29,797 nucleotides of DNA, from positions 1 to 29,797 of the forward strand of contig NZ_DATJPM010000059.1 in assembly GCF_035506375.1 (NCBI RefSeq), given 5' to 3'. Both the position numbers and the translations under genes were made by a program. The notes under the pieces were generated by a model. The model made no database searches and was not told where the DNA came from. It saw nothing but the letters and a program-made list of their open reading frames with translations. The stretch's first letter is position 1. Every line of letters begins with the position of its first letter. The stretch comes from Methanocella sp. (lineage in GTDB: Archaea; Halobacteriota; Methanocellia; Methanocellales; Methanocellaceae). Below are positions 1-7,731 of this stretch, one piece after another.

Positions 1-31
1 AGACCCCCTGCTTAATAATATTATCAGGAAA

Positions 32-139
32 CCGTGTCGCCGTGGTGTCGCCGTGCCGATCATAAAAAAGCGCCGTGTTCGCCGTGTCGCCGTGGTGAAT
101 AATAAGCCGTGCCCTCCGTGGTGCCTCCGTGCCGCCGTG
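32..139. repeat. CCGTG-rich short tandem intergenic repeat
   Basis: The pentamer CCGTG occurs ten times, starting at 32, 40, 51, 73, 82, 90, 107, 116, 127 and 135, usually embedded in GTCGCCGTGGTG- or CTCCGTGGTG-like units with roughly 8-17 base spacing. The unit order is irregular, so this is neither a CRISPR array nor a simple microsatellite. It lies directly downstream of the phosphoglycolate phosphatase stop codon. Function unknown. Confidence 0.6.
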
Positions 140-144
140 GTCGT

Positions 145-852
145 TCACAGGCGGCGGGCGAGCCAGTTTAGCGCCTCGGCGGCCCCTTCGCCGTAAGGCT
201 TTTGAGCCACGTAGTCGGCGGCTTCTCTTATTTCGGGCGTGGCATTGCCTACGGCGAGGCCCATGCCGGCTGCGTTGAACATGTGGATGTCGTTCGCCGA
301 ATCCCCCATTGCCGCGAACTCATCGGGCTTCAGGCCCATCATGCGCGAGACCTCGACGAGGCCGGTCCCCTTGTTCACGCTCTTATGCTTTAAGTGCAGG
401 GCGAACCGCGTATCGATGATCTCCAGCTCCGGGAACGCTTTATCCAGTATCTCCCGGGCTTTATCCACGTCGACGGTGCGCCTGAAAGCCAGCTCTGAGA
501 GACGGTATCGCGCGTCAAGCTGCTCCATGCCGGGAAAATGCTGCTGGAGGACGGTCGCGGCCTGGCGGCACTGCTCGATGTCCGCGAGTATGACGGGCTT
601 AGAATCGTAGCCCACCTGGATGACCCCCCCGGTCTCGCCTATCATTGCCTCGCTGGCGCCGATGAGCTTGCTGGCCGCACGCATAAAACAGATGACGTTG
701 CCCGAGGACAGGACGACGGGGATCGGGAGCGAGCGGATGGCGGCGATGGCGTCGGTGCTGATGTGCCGCTGCATGTCGGTGAGGGTGCCGTCGATGTCGG
801 CCACGACAGCCTTTATGCGAGTAATAGAAAGCCTCCGGTGATTATCCGTCAT
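145..852 (-). CDS. pgp: phosphoglycolate phosphatase, archaeal HAD type
   Basis: HAD-superfamily phosphatase of 235 aa, expected to hydrolyse 2-phosphoglycolate to glycolate in the cytoplasm. The nucleophile motif reads DIDGTLTD with Asp19 and Asp21. A Ser-Ser-Gly-Asn motif II lies near residue 49, a lysine sits in the HKSVNKG segment near 155, and the acidic motif GDSANDIHMF lies near 182. The cap is the small C2 type seen in the archaeal TA0175-like phosphoglycolate phosphatases, whose length is about 225-235 aa. The gene is 38 bases downstream of the universal stress protein gene on the same strand and is probably the last gene of that run. Other small phosphate esters (a sugar phosphatase) remain possible because HAD substrate choice cannot be read from motifs. 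The start is the ATG at 852; only a weak ribosome site precedes it. Confidence 0.88.
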   Translation of the reverse strand: MTDNHRRLSITRIKAVVADIDGTLTDMQRHISTDAIAAIRSLPIPVVLSSGNVICFMRAASKLIGASEAMIGETGGVIQVGYDSKPVILADIEQCRQAATVLQQHFPGMEQLDARYRLSELAFRRTVDVDKAREILDKAFPELEIIDTRFALHLKHKSVNKGTGLVEVSRMMGLKPDEFAAMGDSANDIHMFNAAGMGLAVGNATPEIREAADYVAQKPYGEGAAEALNWLARRL

Positions 853-890
853 GAAGACAGATATACGTGATGGTCAGGGGTGTTTGAGCA

Positions 891-1664
891 TCAGGGATGC
901 TTAAGTACGAGCGCAGGGAACTCAGAGTCCGCCACGATAGACAGAGCCATACCCATCTCCGCCCCCGCATCGAGCATGATGATGGAGGCGTCGGTCTTCT
1001 CTGCGGCCGCGACGATCTCTTTCCTCGGGGTGCCCTCTGCCATGATGACGCCCCCCTTTAGCCCTATGCCATTCAAGCTATCGGCCAGTGAGATCGGGTC
1101 CACATTATCCGAAAAGCACAGGAAGGTCACGCTGCCGATGCTAGCCTCTTCCGTCAGGGAGCGCAGCGCCTCTAGCTTGGCCGCGGGGTCGCCCGTCACC
1201 GGGCAGAGCACGCGGCGGAACAGGTTCGTACAGTATGCCTCCATGGCCATTTTTGACTGGTCCACTGCCTTCGAGGAAAGCAGGGTCATGACCAGCAGGT
1301 CGCGGCGGCAGTTGCGGATGAGCTCCATGGTGGCGCTGCCCGCCGGCCCTCCGGGCTTGTGGTAGTTGACCACGATGAGCGAGGCGTCGAGCTTTTCCGC
1401 GATGCTGCAGATCTCCCTCCCGGCGACGCCGGGCAGGAGGTGCACGTCCGTGGAGATGCCCCTATTCCGCTCGATGTTTAATTCTTCGTCAAGGAAGTCC
1501 CGGGCCTCATGCATCCGGGGCTCGAACAGGGCAGGATCGATATGGTTCTGCTCATCGATGACATGCAGTAAGTGGATCTTTTTAGTCTTCCCGATGATAC
1601 CGACGCAGGGGAGCATGAAGGGCGATTCTGAGAAGTCGGTCGCGTAAAGGATATTCTCGAACAT
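891..1664 (-). CDS. universal stress protein (tandem UspA domains)
   Basis: This 257-aa protein consists of two UspA-like alpha/beta domains: residues about 1-140 (start MFENILYATDFS, with an IVVNYHKPGGPAGSAT segment) and about 150-257 (FRRVLCPVTGD to the end). The first domain carries a G-x-x-G-S/T-like tail (GGPAGSATME) near residues 105-115 that resembles the ATP-binding loop of UspA. The second copy ends in SIVADSEFPALVLK and lacks a clear nucleotide loop. The role is general cytoplasmic stress response; no partner can be assigned. It follows the zinc-ribbon membrane protein by 53 bases and precedes the phosphatase by 38 bases, so co-transcription is likely. The family call is secure, the specific role unknown. 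Confidence 0.85.
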   Translation of the reverse strand: MFENILYATDFSESPFMLPCVGIIGKTKKIHLLHVIDEQNHIDPALFEPRMHEARDFLDEELNIERNRGISTDVHLLPGVAGREICSIAEKLDASLIVVNYHKPGGPAGSATMELIRNCRRDLLVMTLLSSKAVDQSKMAMEAYCTNLFRRVLCPVTGDPAAKLEALRSLTEEASIGSVTFLCFSDNVDPISLADSLNGIGLKGGVIMAEGTPRKEIVAAAEKTDASIIMLDAGAEMGMALSIVADSEFPALVLKHP

Positions 1665-1717
1665 CTATAACTATGTTGGATTACGAAAATAAAATAGTGC
1701 CGAATATAGATGTGCGC

Positions 1718-2038
1718 CTATGCCCCGCCATTGCCTGCCCTGGCCGGGCGGAGGACCCTGGTATAGTACCGTGTTATGCCCAATAGTATCCCTACGACCA
1801 AAGCCGTTAATATCGACGGATTGAGCGACTCGTGGAGTAGAAAGTATGAGGCCAGAAAAATGCCCAGGAAAACTCCGGCTGATTCCAGCAGGATCCCGTA
1901 TTCCGATTTCAGGCGCCGGTTCCCTTTTCCACATTTGGGGCATGCGAGGATGTACTGGAACCGGTCGGCCTTTGCCGTACGCGTATCGTACTCTAAGACG
2001 TGGCGGCAATGAGAGCAATAGACCGGCTTCTCTACCAT
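1718..2038 (-). CDS. zinc-ribbon protein with two membrane segments
   Basis: Small 106-aa protein. The N-terminal half has a four-cysteine zinc ribbon, CxxC at residues 8/11 and CxxC at 33/36, built like a rubredoxin-type knuckle. The C-terminal half has two hydrophobic segments, about residues 53-69 and 75-91, followed by a basic tail. This suggests a cytoplasmic zinc ribbon anchored by a membrane hairpin. The start codon is only four bases after the afpA stop, so it is almost certainly translated from the same message. I do not recognise a named family. A link to the redox genes upstream is suggested only by position. Confidence 0.7.
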   Translation of the reverse strand: MVEKPVYCSHCRHVLEYDTRTAKADRFQYILACPKCGKGNRRLKSEYGILLESAGVFLGIFLASYFLLHESLNPSILTALVVGILLGITRYYTRVLRPARAGNGGA

Positions 2039-2042
2039 ATGA

Positions 2043-2612
2043 TCACTTTTGAGCTGCTTTTTCCCGCTCTACGAGGCCCTCGATCGCTCCGCGAATATCC
2101 CGGACGTTATCAAGCACCGTGATGCTCTGCATCTTTCTTATTTTATTGACGTTCTCCACGTCGACGTCTCTTATATAGAGCTTCATCTTCTTGCCGCCGG
2201 GCAGGATGGTCTCGAGCTCGCCGGGCTTATTGTCGGGCGGGTAAAGAGAGATGGGTACGCGGGCCTTCGCGGCCTGGGCCACGGCGTTCGACAGGAGCGT
2301 GTCGCCGATGCCGTAGGCGATCTTGGCCGCCGTGTTCGCTGTGACGGGCGCCACAAGGAACATGTCGTAGTGGCCGGTCTGGAGCTTGCCCACCAGGAAC
2401 GGGGAGTTCGAGTCCACCTCGACCCGGAGGTCGTAGAACTCGTCCTCCAGCATGCCCCACAGCTTGTACCATTTTAACACCAATCTGGCGCTCTTCGACG
2501 TATAGATATCCACGGTCAGATTATGCTTCTTCTTCAACTCAACCATGAGCACGGCGATCTCCTCGATCTTGTCGCCGCAGCCGGTGATGCCCCAGGCGAT
2601 GCGTACCATCAT
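2043..2612 (-). CDS. afpA: archaeoflavoprotein AfpA-like flavoprotein
   Basis: The 189-aa flavoprotein belongs to the HFCD/dihydromethanopterin-reductase-like fold. Its start IAWGITGCGDKIEE gives the nucleotide-binding loop, the middle APVTANTAAKIAYGIGDTLLSNA (about residues 88-111) is the FMN-contacting segment of this fold, and PPDNKPGELETILPGGKKMKL matches the AfpA subtype. AfpA of Archaeoglobus accepts electrons from ferredoxin and was proposed to work with an Isf-like partner. Here the gene overlaps the stop codon of an Isf-like gene by four bases (ATGA at 2609-2612), which supports a two-component cytoplasmic electron carrier. The homologue DmrB, which reduces dihydromethanopterin, is the main alternative. 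Two ATG codons in a row leave the start ambiguous by one residue. Confidence 0.82.
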   Translation of the reverse strand: MMVRIAWGITGCGDKIEEIAVLMVELKKKHNLTVDIYTSKSARLVLKWYKLWGMLEDEFYDLRVEVDSNSPFLVGKLQTGHYDMFLVAPVTANTAAKIAYGIGDTLLSNAVAQAAKARVPISLYPPDNKPGELETILPGGKKMKLYIRDVDVENVNKIRKMQSITVLDNVRDIRGAIEGLVEREKAAQK

Positions 2613-3208
2613 GCCACCTTCCTTGTCCTTGCCATCATATCGTAAAACCGCTTCAGCGTCTTCCGCAGCGTGCGGAGCCCGTCCTCGTCGGCGGCCACGC
2701 CATCGCTCCCCTTATCGTGAGACCAGAGTGACGCCCCGAGGTTCGCCCCGAACGAGCCGCCGCCCGCCGGGATCATCTCGTTGAGGATGTAAAAATTATT
2801 TATCGTGGTAAGGGCGAGCTCCTGGCCTCCGCTGCGGTCGCCGCCTACGGCAAGCCCCATGCCGACCTTGCCTTTCAATATCAGAGGGTCTTTAGCCAGT
2901 ATGGCCCGGCACCTGTCCATCATCGTCTTCGTCTGGCCGGACAGGGTGCCCTGGTAGCACGGCGTACCCATGATGATGCCGTCGGCCCAGATCATGCCAT
3001 CATAGAATTCGAGGAGAGCGTCCTTGTGCACGCAGCCCTTTTTATTTTTTATGCAGTAGTCACAGTGAATGCAGAACTTGATATCCTTGCCTCTCGCGGA
3101 AAAGTACCGTGTCTCACAGCCATTATCCTTCAGGTAGTTTAAGCCGTAGTTGACCGCGTAGTCCGTGCCGCCCTGGCGGGGGCTTCCGCTGATGCCGAAG
3201 ACCTTCAT
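2609..3208 (-). CDS. isf: iron-sulfur flavoprotein (Isf family)
   Basis: NADPH-dependent FMN reductase/flavodoxin-like protein, about 199 aa from the chosen ATG at 3208. It starts MKVFGISGSPRQGGTD, where GSPRxGG is the FMN-phosphate loop. A compact cysteine motif, C46-x2-C49-x2-C52-x6-C59, matches the [4Fe-4S] motif of Methanosarcina iron-sulfur flavoprotein Isf. GTPCYQGTLSGQTKTMMDR (about 78-96) is the second flavin loop. In methanogens Isf passes ferredoxin electrons to acceptors including O2 or H2O2. The ATG at 3208 is preceded by AAGGAG and fits the family start; a 17-residue upstream extension in frame has no ribosome site. Co-transcribed with afpA. Confidence 0.87.
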   Translation of the reverse strand: MKVFGISGSPRQGGTDYAVNYGLNYLKDNGCETRYFSARGKDIKFCIHCDYCIKNKKGCVHKDALLEFYDGMIWADGIIMGTPCYQGTLSGQTKTMMDRCRAILAKDPLILKGKVGMGLAVGGDRSGGQELALTTINNFYILNEMIPAGGGSFGANLGASLWSHDKGSDGVAADEDGLRTLRKTLKRFYDMMARTRKVA

Positions 3209-3277
3209 GGCGCTCCTTAATTGCAACTCGATAAAAAGTAGTTGGGCGGACGACCACAATAATTTTCTGGTCGATAG

Positions 3278-3619
3278 TCAGCGGCGCTTGGTCTTGATGT
3301 TGCCGTAGGTGCGGACCTGGTTCTGGACGCCCAGGACCCACTGCATCATGGCCCTCTCGCCCTTCGAGGACACTTTGCCCGATTCGAGGGACTTCCCGAA
3401 CGCCTCCATGGCGTCCTGCACCTTCAGGAATTTTTTATGGGCGATGCACTCCTCCACGAAGAGCGGGTAGGCCTCGTCGGATAGGCCATAGAGCTCCTTG
3501 ATCGGCTTCAGCTTCTCCATGATCTCGGCCTTTACTGCCTCGCGGTTTCCGTTCGACAGCCCCCGGATGAGGTATGAAAATACGGTCGCCGCGGTCTCTT
3601 CCTGCTCGAGCTTGTCCAT
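3278..3619 (-). CDS. conserved-looking hypothetical protein, all-helical
   Basis: A 113-aa soluble protein, rich in Glu, Lys and Ala, predicted mostly helical; no signal peptide, membrane segment or cysteine cluster is seen. The start ATG at 3619 has a good ribosome site (GGGAGAG six bases before it) and an AT-rich TATA-like stretch lies about 35 bases further upstream. The stop is 69 bases before the isf start, so it may head the isf-afpA run. I do not recognise a family. Confidence 0.65.
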   Translation of the reverse strand: MDKLEQEETAATVFSYLIRGLSNGNREAVKAEIMEKLKPIKELYGLSDEAYPLFVEECIAHKKFLKVQDAMEAFGKSLESGKVSSKGERAMMQWVLGVQNQVRTYGNIKTKRR

Positions 3620-3664
3620 GCTACTCTCCCATGGTCGTATTGCGATAAAAATTTTATGTTATAT

Positions 3665-3748
3665 GCTGTGTTGAATTACTCCCGTATTTTAAGCTTTTTA
3701 AGAGCACGGAGGACACTCCGAGACTTAAAAGTGCACATTCAACACAGC
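3665..3748. repeat. 84-bp structured intergenic element, copy 1
   Basis: Bounded by a perfect 12-bp inverted repeat (GCTGTGTTGAAT at 3665-3676, its complement at 3737-3748). Inside are a second stem (CTTTTAAG with CTTAAAAG) and a central small hairpin, CGGAG-GACA-CTCCG. A second copy of exactly the same length lies at 11380-11463. It sits between radA and the 113-aa gene and could be a transcribed RNA structure, a boundary element or a tiny non-autonomous mobile element. Confidence 0.75.
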
Positions 3749-3775
3749 AAAATTAAATAAAATTGGGGAGGGACC

Positions 3776-4747
3776 TTAGTCCCTCAGTCCCTCGGTAGTC
3801 ACGCTGAAGATGGCCTCGCCTTCCGGCAGGTTCGGTGAGTCCACGAGCCTGGCGATCCTCTTTTCGCCCTTCGACTTGCGTAGGTAGAGACGGAACGTGG
3901 CCGTGTGGCCCACGATGTGGCCGCCGATGGGCCGCGTCGGATCCCCAAAAAACGCGTCGGGCTTCGCCTGCACCTGGTTGGTGACCACGATGGCGGCGTT
4001 GTTGATGTCGCCGAACCGCATCAGGTCGTGCATGTGCTTGTTCAGCTTCTGCTGCCGGTCGGCCAGCGTGCCCCTGCCCACGTACTCGCTCCGGAAGTGG
4101 GCCGTCAGCGAGTCCACGATGATGAGCTTGACGGGCCGGTCCGAGTCCCTCATCTTTTCGGCAAGCTCGGAGGCGCTCTCCACGAGCAGTATCTGGTGGT
4201 TCGAGTTATAGGCGCGAGCCACGTGGATATTCTTCAGGAACTCCTCGGGGTCCAGGTCTTCGCCTCCCTTGAGCCCTTTAACCATCTGGGCGATACGCTC
4301 GGGCCTGAACGTGTTCTCGGTGTCGATCATTATGACGGAGCCGCCTAAGCCTCCCTCTTCAGGGGGGAGCTGCACGTTGACCGCGAGCTGGTGCGCCACC
4401 TGGGTCTTGCCCGACCCGAACTCGCCGTAGAACTCCGTGATCGACTGCGTCTCGACGCCCCCGCCCAGGAGCTCGTCCAGAGCGTTGGACCCGCTCTTGA
4501 GCTTGCCCACCTGCTTGCGGCGCTCGAAGACCGTGTCCCCGGTCTCAAATCCTCCGATGTTGGAGCATTTCTTCGCGGCCGCGACGATCTTGGAGGCGGT
4601 GTTCTCCCCCACCTCCGCTGCAGCGGCTAACTCGCTCGGCGATGCGACAGCTATCGCCTCTATGGATGTATATCCTGCCTCTTTGAGCTTGTCGGCGGTA
4701 GCAGGCCCCACGCCAGGTAGATCTTCGATGGTCATTCTTTCTGCCAT
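3776..4747 (-). CDS. radA: DNA repair and recombination protein RadA
   Basis: Archaeal RecA/Rad51-family recombinase, 323 aa, which forms ATP-dependent filaments on single-stranded DNA and catalyses strand exchange. The N-terminal helix-hairpin-helix domain (about residues 1-60, LPGVGPATADKLKEAG) binds DNA. The ATPase core has Walker A GEFGSGKT at 108-115 and Walker B LIIVDS at 208-213. The L2 DNA-binding loop and NQV segment lie at about 257-280. The length and full set of motifs indicate the main RadA, not the shorter RadB. The ATG at 4747 is preceded by GAGAGG at seven bases and by a TATA box about 50 bases upstream. A T-rich stretch follows the stop and may terminate transcription. The gene stands alone between repeat elements. 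Confidence 0.98.
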   Translation of the reverse strand: MAERMTIEDLPGVGPATADKLKEAGYTSIEAIAVASPSELAAAAEVGENTASKIVAAAKKCSNIGGFETGDTVFERRKQVGKLKSGSNALDELLGGGVETQSITEFYGEFGSGKTQVAHQLAVNVQLPPEEGGLGGSVIMIDTENTFRPERIAQMVKGLKGGEDLDPEEFLKNIHVARAYNSNHQILLVESASELAEKMRDSDRPVKLIIVDSLTAHFRSEYVGRGTLADRQQKLNKHMHDLMRFGDINNAAIVVTNQVQAKPDAFFGDPTRPIGGHIVGHTATFRLYLRKSKGEKRIARLVDSPNLPEGEAIFSVTTEGLRD

Positions 4748-4795
4748 TTTGTAAACCTCTCAGGCTACTTTTATAATTACTTTAATTACTATTCG

Positions 4796-4810
4796 GGTGT
4801 ATATAGAACG
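4796..4810 (-). promoter_or_regulatory. TATA box for radA
   Basis: On the minus strand the stretch reads CTATATAC, a good archaeal TATA box about 52 bases before the radA ATG. That leaves a leader of about 25 bases containing the GAGAGG ribosome site. Confidence 0.5.
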
Positions 4811-4965
4811 TTATCGCATGCGGGCTGAAAGTAATATTAAGAAGATGTGCCGCGCTATGCTATGTATACTTTCCTTATGTTAAAAAACTGGGCAACGTTG
4901 TCTTTTTCATATGGTTGCATCGGTTTGATAAATCCCTCTAAAAAAAATAAGTTGCTTTTAGATTA

Positions 4966-5257
4966 TTTCAGCCACGATGTTACTCAAAGCTTGCCTGAAG
5001 CGACACGAAGGCATTATTAAATATAATTTAAAATAAGTTGGTGCGGCTTGGTGTAAACTTGGTGCCGCCTGGTGATTAAATAAAAATTCCGTGCGGCCTG
5101 GTGTAAACTTGGTGCCGCTTGTAAGCAGATGGTTTCAACCACACCAGGTTTACACCAGGCGGCATGGAGCTTACACCAGGCCGCACCAACGATTTTTAAT
5201 TAGTCTTAGAGAACTTAGAGCCAGCTTAGAGCCACTTAGAGGCTGAAAAAGTCTTCG
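4966..5257. repeat. fold-back repeat element, copy A
   Basis: The spacer between radA and the ABC operon (4748-5283) carries no gene. It contains an imperfect long inverted repeat built from a 19-base core, GGTGCGGCCTGGTGTAAAC. Near-copies lie at 5040-5058 and 5090-5108 on the plus strand and at about 5148 and 5169-5187 on the minus strand. The right flank holds CTTAGAG units spaced 9-11 bases apart (about 5203-5240) and ends in a 19-base terminal motif (5239-5257). That terminal motif is the exact reverse complement of the left end of copy B at 23472. The left flank is more decayed. No transposase is present. Confidence 0.7.
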
Positions 5258-5283
5258 AGCCGCTTATCAGGCTTAGAGCGGCT

Positions 5284-6516
5284 TTATTCCGTGCGCAGCG
5301 CTTCGATGGGGTCGAGCCTCGCCGCCTGGTTGGCGGGATAGACTCCCGCGATGGTCGTCGTGACGAACCCGAAGCACAGGCCGATGAGCACGTTGTTGAG
5401 GGCGATGGGCATGGGCATGCCCGCCCCGACGCCGATGACGTAGGAGATGATGGCGGCGAGGCCGAGGCCTATGAGGCCGCTCACGATGCCGAGCATCGAG
5501 GACTCGGCTAAAAATAGTAGGCGGACGTTGCCCGTCGTGGCGCCAACGGCCTTCATGAGGCCGATCTCCTTCGTCCTTTCCTTCACGGTAAGCATCATGA
5601 CGTTGAGGATGCCTATGCCGCCGACGACTAAAGAGATCGCCGCGATGCCGCCCAGGATATACTTGATGTAGTCGAAGATGGAGTTGATCGCGTCCGAGAA
5701 GGATTTGATCGTCACCACGGAAAAGCCCTCGTTGCGGTGGAGACGGTTCAGGGACTCCTCCACGTTGTCCGCCGTCGCCTGGGCCTCCGACGAGGAGGAG
5801 GCCCGCACGTAGATCATGCTGTAGCTGTCCGCATTGGAAATGGCCCTTGCGCCTTCCATGGTCATGTAGATGTTCGTGTTCGGGTCTCCGGAGATGATGG
5901 AGCCGTTGCTCTCCTCCAGGATACCGACGACCGTGTAGACGTGCGATCGGCCATCCATGGGGTTCGTGATGGTGATGGGGGTGCCCGTCTTGAGGAGCTT
6001 GGGGAAGGTGCCGTTGGCCACCTTGCTCCCGATGACGACCGAGTAGATGTCGGTCTGCGAGAGGAAGCGGCCCTTGTCGATCTGTCCGGCCAGCCGGGTC
6101 TCGCTGGCAGGTCGGACGCCCTGGATCGACAGGCTCCGGTTCTCGCCGCTGTACGTGATGGTGCCGGTGCCGCTGACGCGGGGGGTGACCTCGACCACGC
6201 CGGAGGTGCCCATCAACAGGCTCACGTCGCGGTCGGTGAACTTGGCCGGGGGCTTCTCCTGGGACTGCGATACTGTATAGCTGATGCCCATTCCGCCCTG
6301 GTTATGGAGCGTGGCGGGAATGACCATCATCTGGTCCAGGTCCAGGTCGCCGAACTGCTTGCTGACGCCGGAGTAGAGGCCGTCTCCCAGGGTAAGCATC
6401 ACCACGATTGCCATCACGCCGATGATGATGCCCAGCGAGGACATCATGGTCTTGAACTTGTTATTGGCGAAGTCCGAGAGAGCGTATTCGACGACGTCAG
6501 TGAGCCTCATGGTCAT
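5284..6516 (-). CDS. ABC transporter permease, MacB/FtsX type (second of tandem pair)
   Basis: A 410-aa membrane component of a MacB/LolC-like exporter. Residues about 20-45 (MMSSLGIIIGVMAIVVMLTLGDGLYSG) are the first membrane helix. Residues about 48-270 form the extracytoplasmic MacB-type domain. Three C-terminal FtsX helices lie at about 285-310, 335-360 and 370-395, and the tail GVYPANQAARLDPIEALRTE is the standard ending of this family. The start ATG at 6516 overlaps the stop of the upstream permease (ATGA); a second ATG two codons on is possible. Last gene of the four-gene export operon. Substrate unknown; by family, hydrophobic or envelope-associated molecules. Confidence 0.9.
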   Translation of the reverse strand: MTMRLTDVVEYALSDFANNKFKTMMSSLGIIIGVMAIVVMLTLGDGLYSGVSKQFGDLDLDQMMVIPATLHNQGGMGISYTVSQSQEKPPAKFTDRDVSLLMGTSGVVEVTPRVSGTGTITYSGENRSLSIQGVRPASETRLAGQIDKGRFLSQTDIYSVVIGSKVANGTFPKLLKTGTPITITNPMDGRSHVYTVVGILEESNGSIISGDPNTNIYMTMEGARAISNADSYSMIYVRASSSSEAQATADNVEESLNRLHRNEGFSVVTIKSFSDAINSIFDYIKYILGGIAAISLVVGGIGILNVMMLTVKERTKEIGLMKAVGATTGNVRLLFLAESSMLGIVSGLIGLGLAAIISYVIGVGAGMPMPIALNNVLIGLCFGFVTTTIAGVYPANQAARLDPIEALRTE

Positions 6517-7721
6517 TCCGTCCTGAGGGCCTCGATGGGGTCGAGCCTCGCCGCCTGGTTAGCGGGGTACACGCCGAACACGACCGTCACGACCAGCCCG
6601 AAGAGGATGCCGGCGACGGCGTTCACCGCAGAGACGGGCATTGGGAGCTTCGCGTAGTAGCCCACGACGGCCGCTATCAGGGCGGCCAGGAGCACGCCGC
6701 CGATGCCGCTGAAGAAGCCTAGAATGGCCGATTCGGCTATGAAGACCTTGCGCACGTCCATGGTGGTGGCGCCCACCGCCTTCATGAGGCCGATCTCCTT
6801 CGTCCTTTCCTTCACGGTGAGCGTCATCACGTTCATGATGCCTATCCCCCCGACGACCAGCGATATGGCGCCGATGCCCGCCAGCGTGTACTTGATCATG
6901 GCGAACACCTGGGTGATGAGGTCTGCGAACATCTTCTGGGTCAGGACCGAGAAGCCCTCGTTCCGGTGGATGCGGTTCAGTGAATCCTGGACGCTCGTCG
7001 CAACGGCGTCGGCGTCCTCGACCGAGTCGGCCCGGACGCCGATGTAGGAGTACGTGTCCTGGTCGGAGAGCGCCTTGAGGCCGGCCTTCGTCATGTAAAT
7101 GACGCTGTTCGGGTCCCCGACGAGGATGGACGCGTTCCGCTCCTTCATCACGCCGACGACCACGTACTCCTGGGACCGGCCATTATAGGCGTTGGTGATG
7201 GTGATATACGAGCCCGTCCGTATTTCCCTGCCGAAGGTGCCGTTGGCAGCCTTGCTGCCCAGGACGACCGAATATTTGTCCGAAGGCGAGAGGTACCGGC
7301 CTTTATCCACCTGCCCGGAGTAGCGGCCGGAAAAATACTGGGGGGCGATGCCGCTCACGCTCATGGTCCGGTTCTCGCCCTTGTACGTGACGGTGGTGCC
7401 GCTCAGTGAGATCTCGGGGTAGACCTCGACGACGCCGGGTGTGCTCAGGACGAGGCTGACGTCCCGGTCCGTGAGCTTGGCAGGAGCCTTCTGGGATAGG
7501 GTGCCGGTCTGCATGTCGATGCCCATGGGGAGCACGACCAGCGTGTCCAGCTCCAGGCTCCCGAACTGCTTGCTGACGCCGGAGTAGAGGCCGTCTCCCA
7601 GGGTAAGCATGACCACGATTGCCATCACGCCGATGATGATGCCCAGCGAGGACATCATGGTCTTGAACTTGTTGCTCGTGTAGTCCGAGAATGCGTACTC
7701 CAGGACGTCCGGCAGTTTCAA
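6513..7721 (-). CDS. ABC transporter permease, MacB/FtsX type (first of tandem pair)
   Basis: A 402-aa paralogue of the next permease with the same plan: N-terminal helix at about 20-45, extracytoplasmic MacB domain, three C-terminal helices, and the same GVYPANQAARLDPIEALRTE ending. The start is TTG at 7721, supported by GAGGT six bases before it; no better start lies nearby. The two permeases are diverged in the extracytoplasmic domain but share a 112-bp patch with one silent difference. Two different permeases in one operon suggest a heterodimeric exporter like LolCE, powered by the ATPase at 8749-9432. Confidence 0.9.
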   Translation of the reverse strand: MKLPDVLEYAFSDYTSNKFKTMMSSLGIIIGVMAIVVMLTLGDGLYSGVSKQFGSLELDTLVVLPMGIDMQTGTLSQKAPAKLTDRDVSLVLSTPGVVEVYPEISLSGTTVTYKGENRTMSVSGIAPQYFSGRYSGQVDKGRYLSPSDKYSVVLGSKAANGTFGREIRTGSYITITNAYNGRSQEYVVVGVMKERNASILVGDPNSVIYMTKAGLKALSDQDTYSYIGVRADSVEDADAVATSVQDSLNRIHRNEGFSVLTQKMFADLITQVFAMIKYTLAGIGAISLVVGGIGIMNVMTLTVKERTKEIGLMKAVGATTMDVRKVFIAESAILGFFSGIGGVLLAALIAAVVGYYAKLPMPVSAVNAVAGILFGLVVTVVFGVYPANQAARLDPIEALRTE

Positions 7722-7731
7722 GGGATGACCT

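Noticed and set aside
5038..5190. Possible CRISPR array in the GGTGCGGCCTGGTGTAAAC repeats
   Set aside because: Units occur in both orientations, spacing is irregular, and there are no unique spacers of constant length.
5737..6657. Long plus-strand open frame of about 306 codons opposite the ABC permeases
   Set aside because: Antisense shadow of two well-supported permease genes. The product is rich in Arg, His, Asp and Val without domains, as expected from reverse reading of GC-rich coding DNA.
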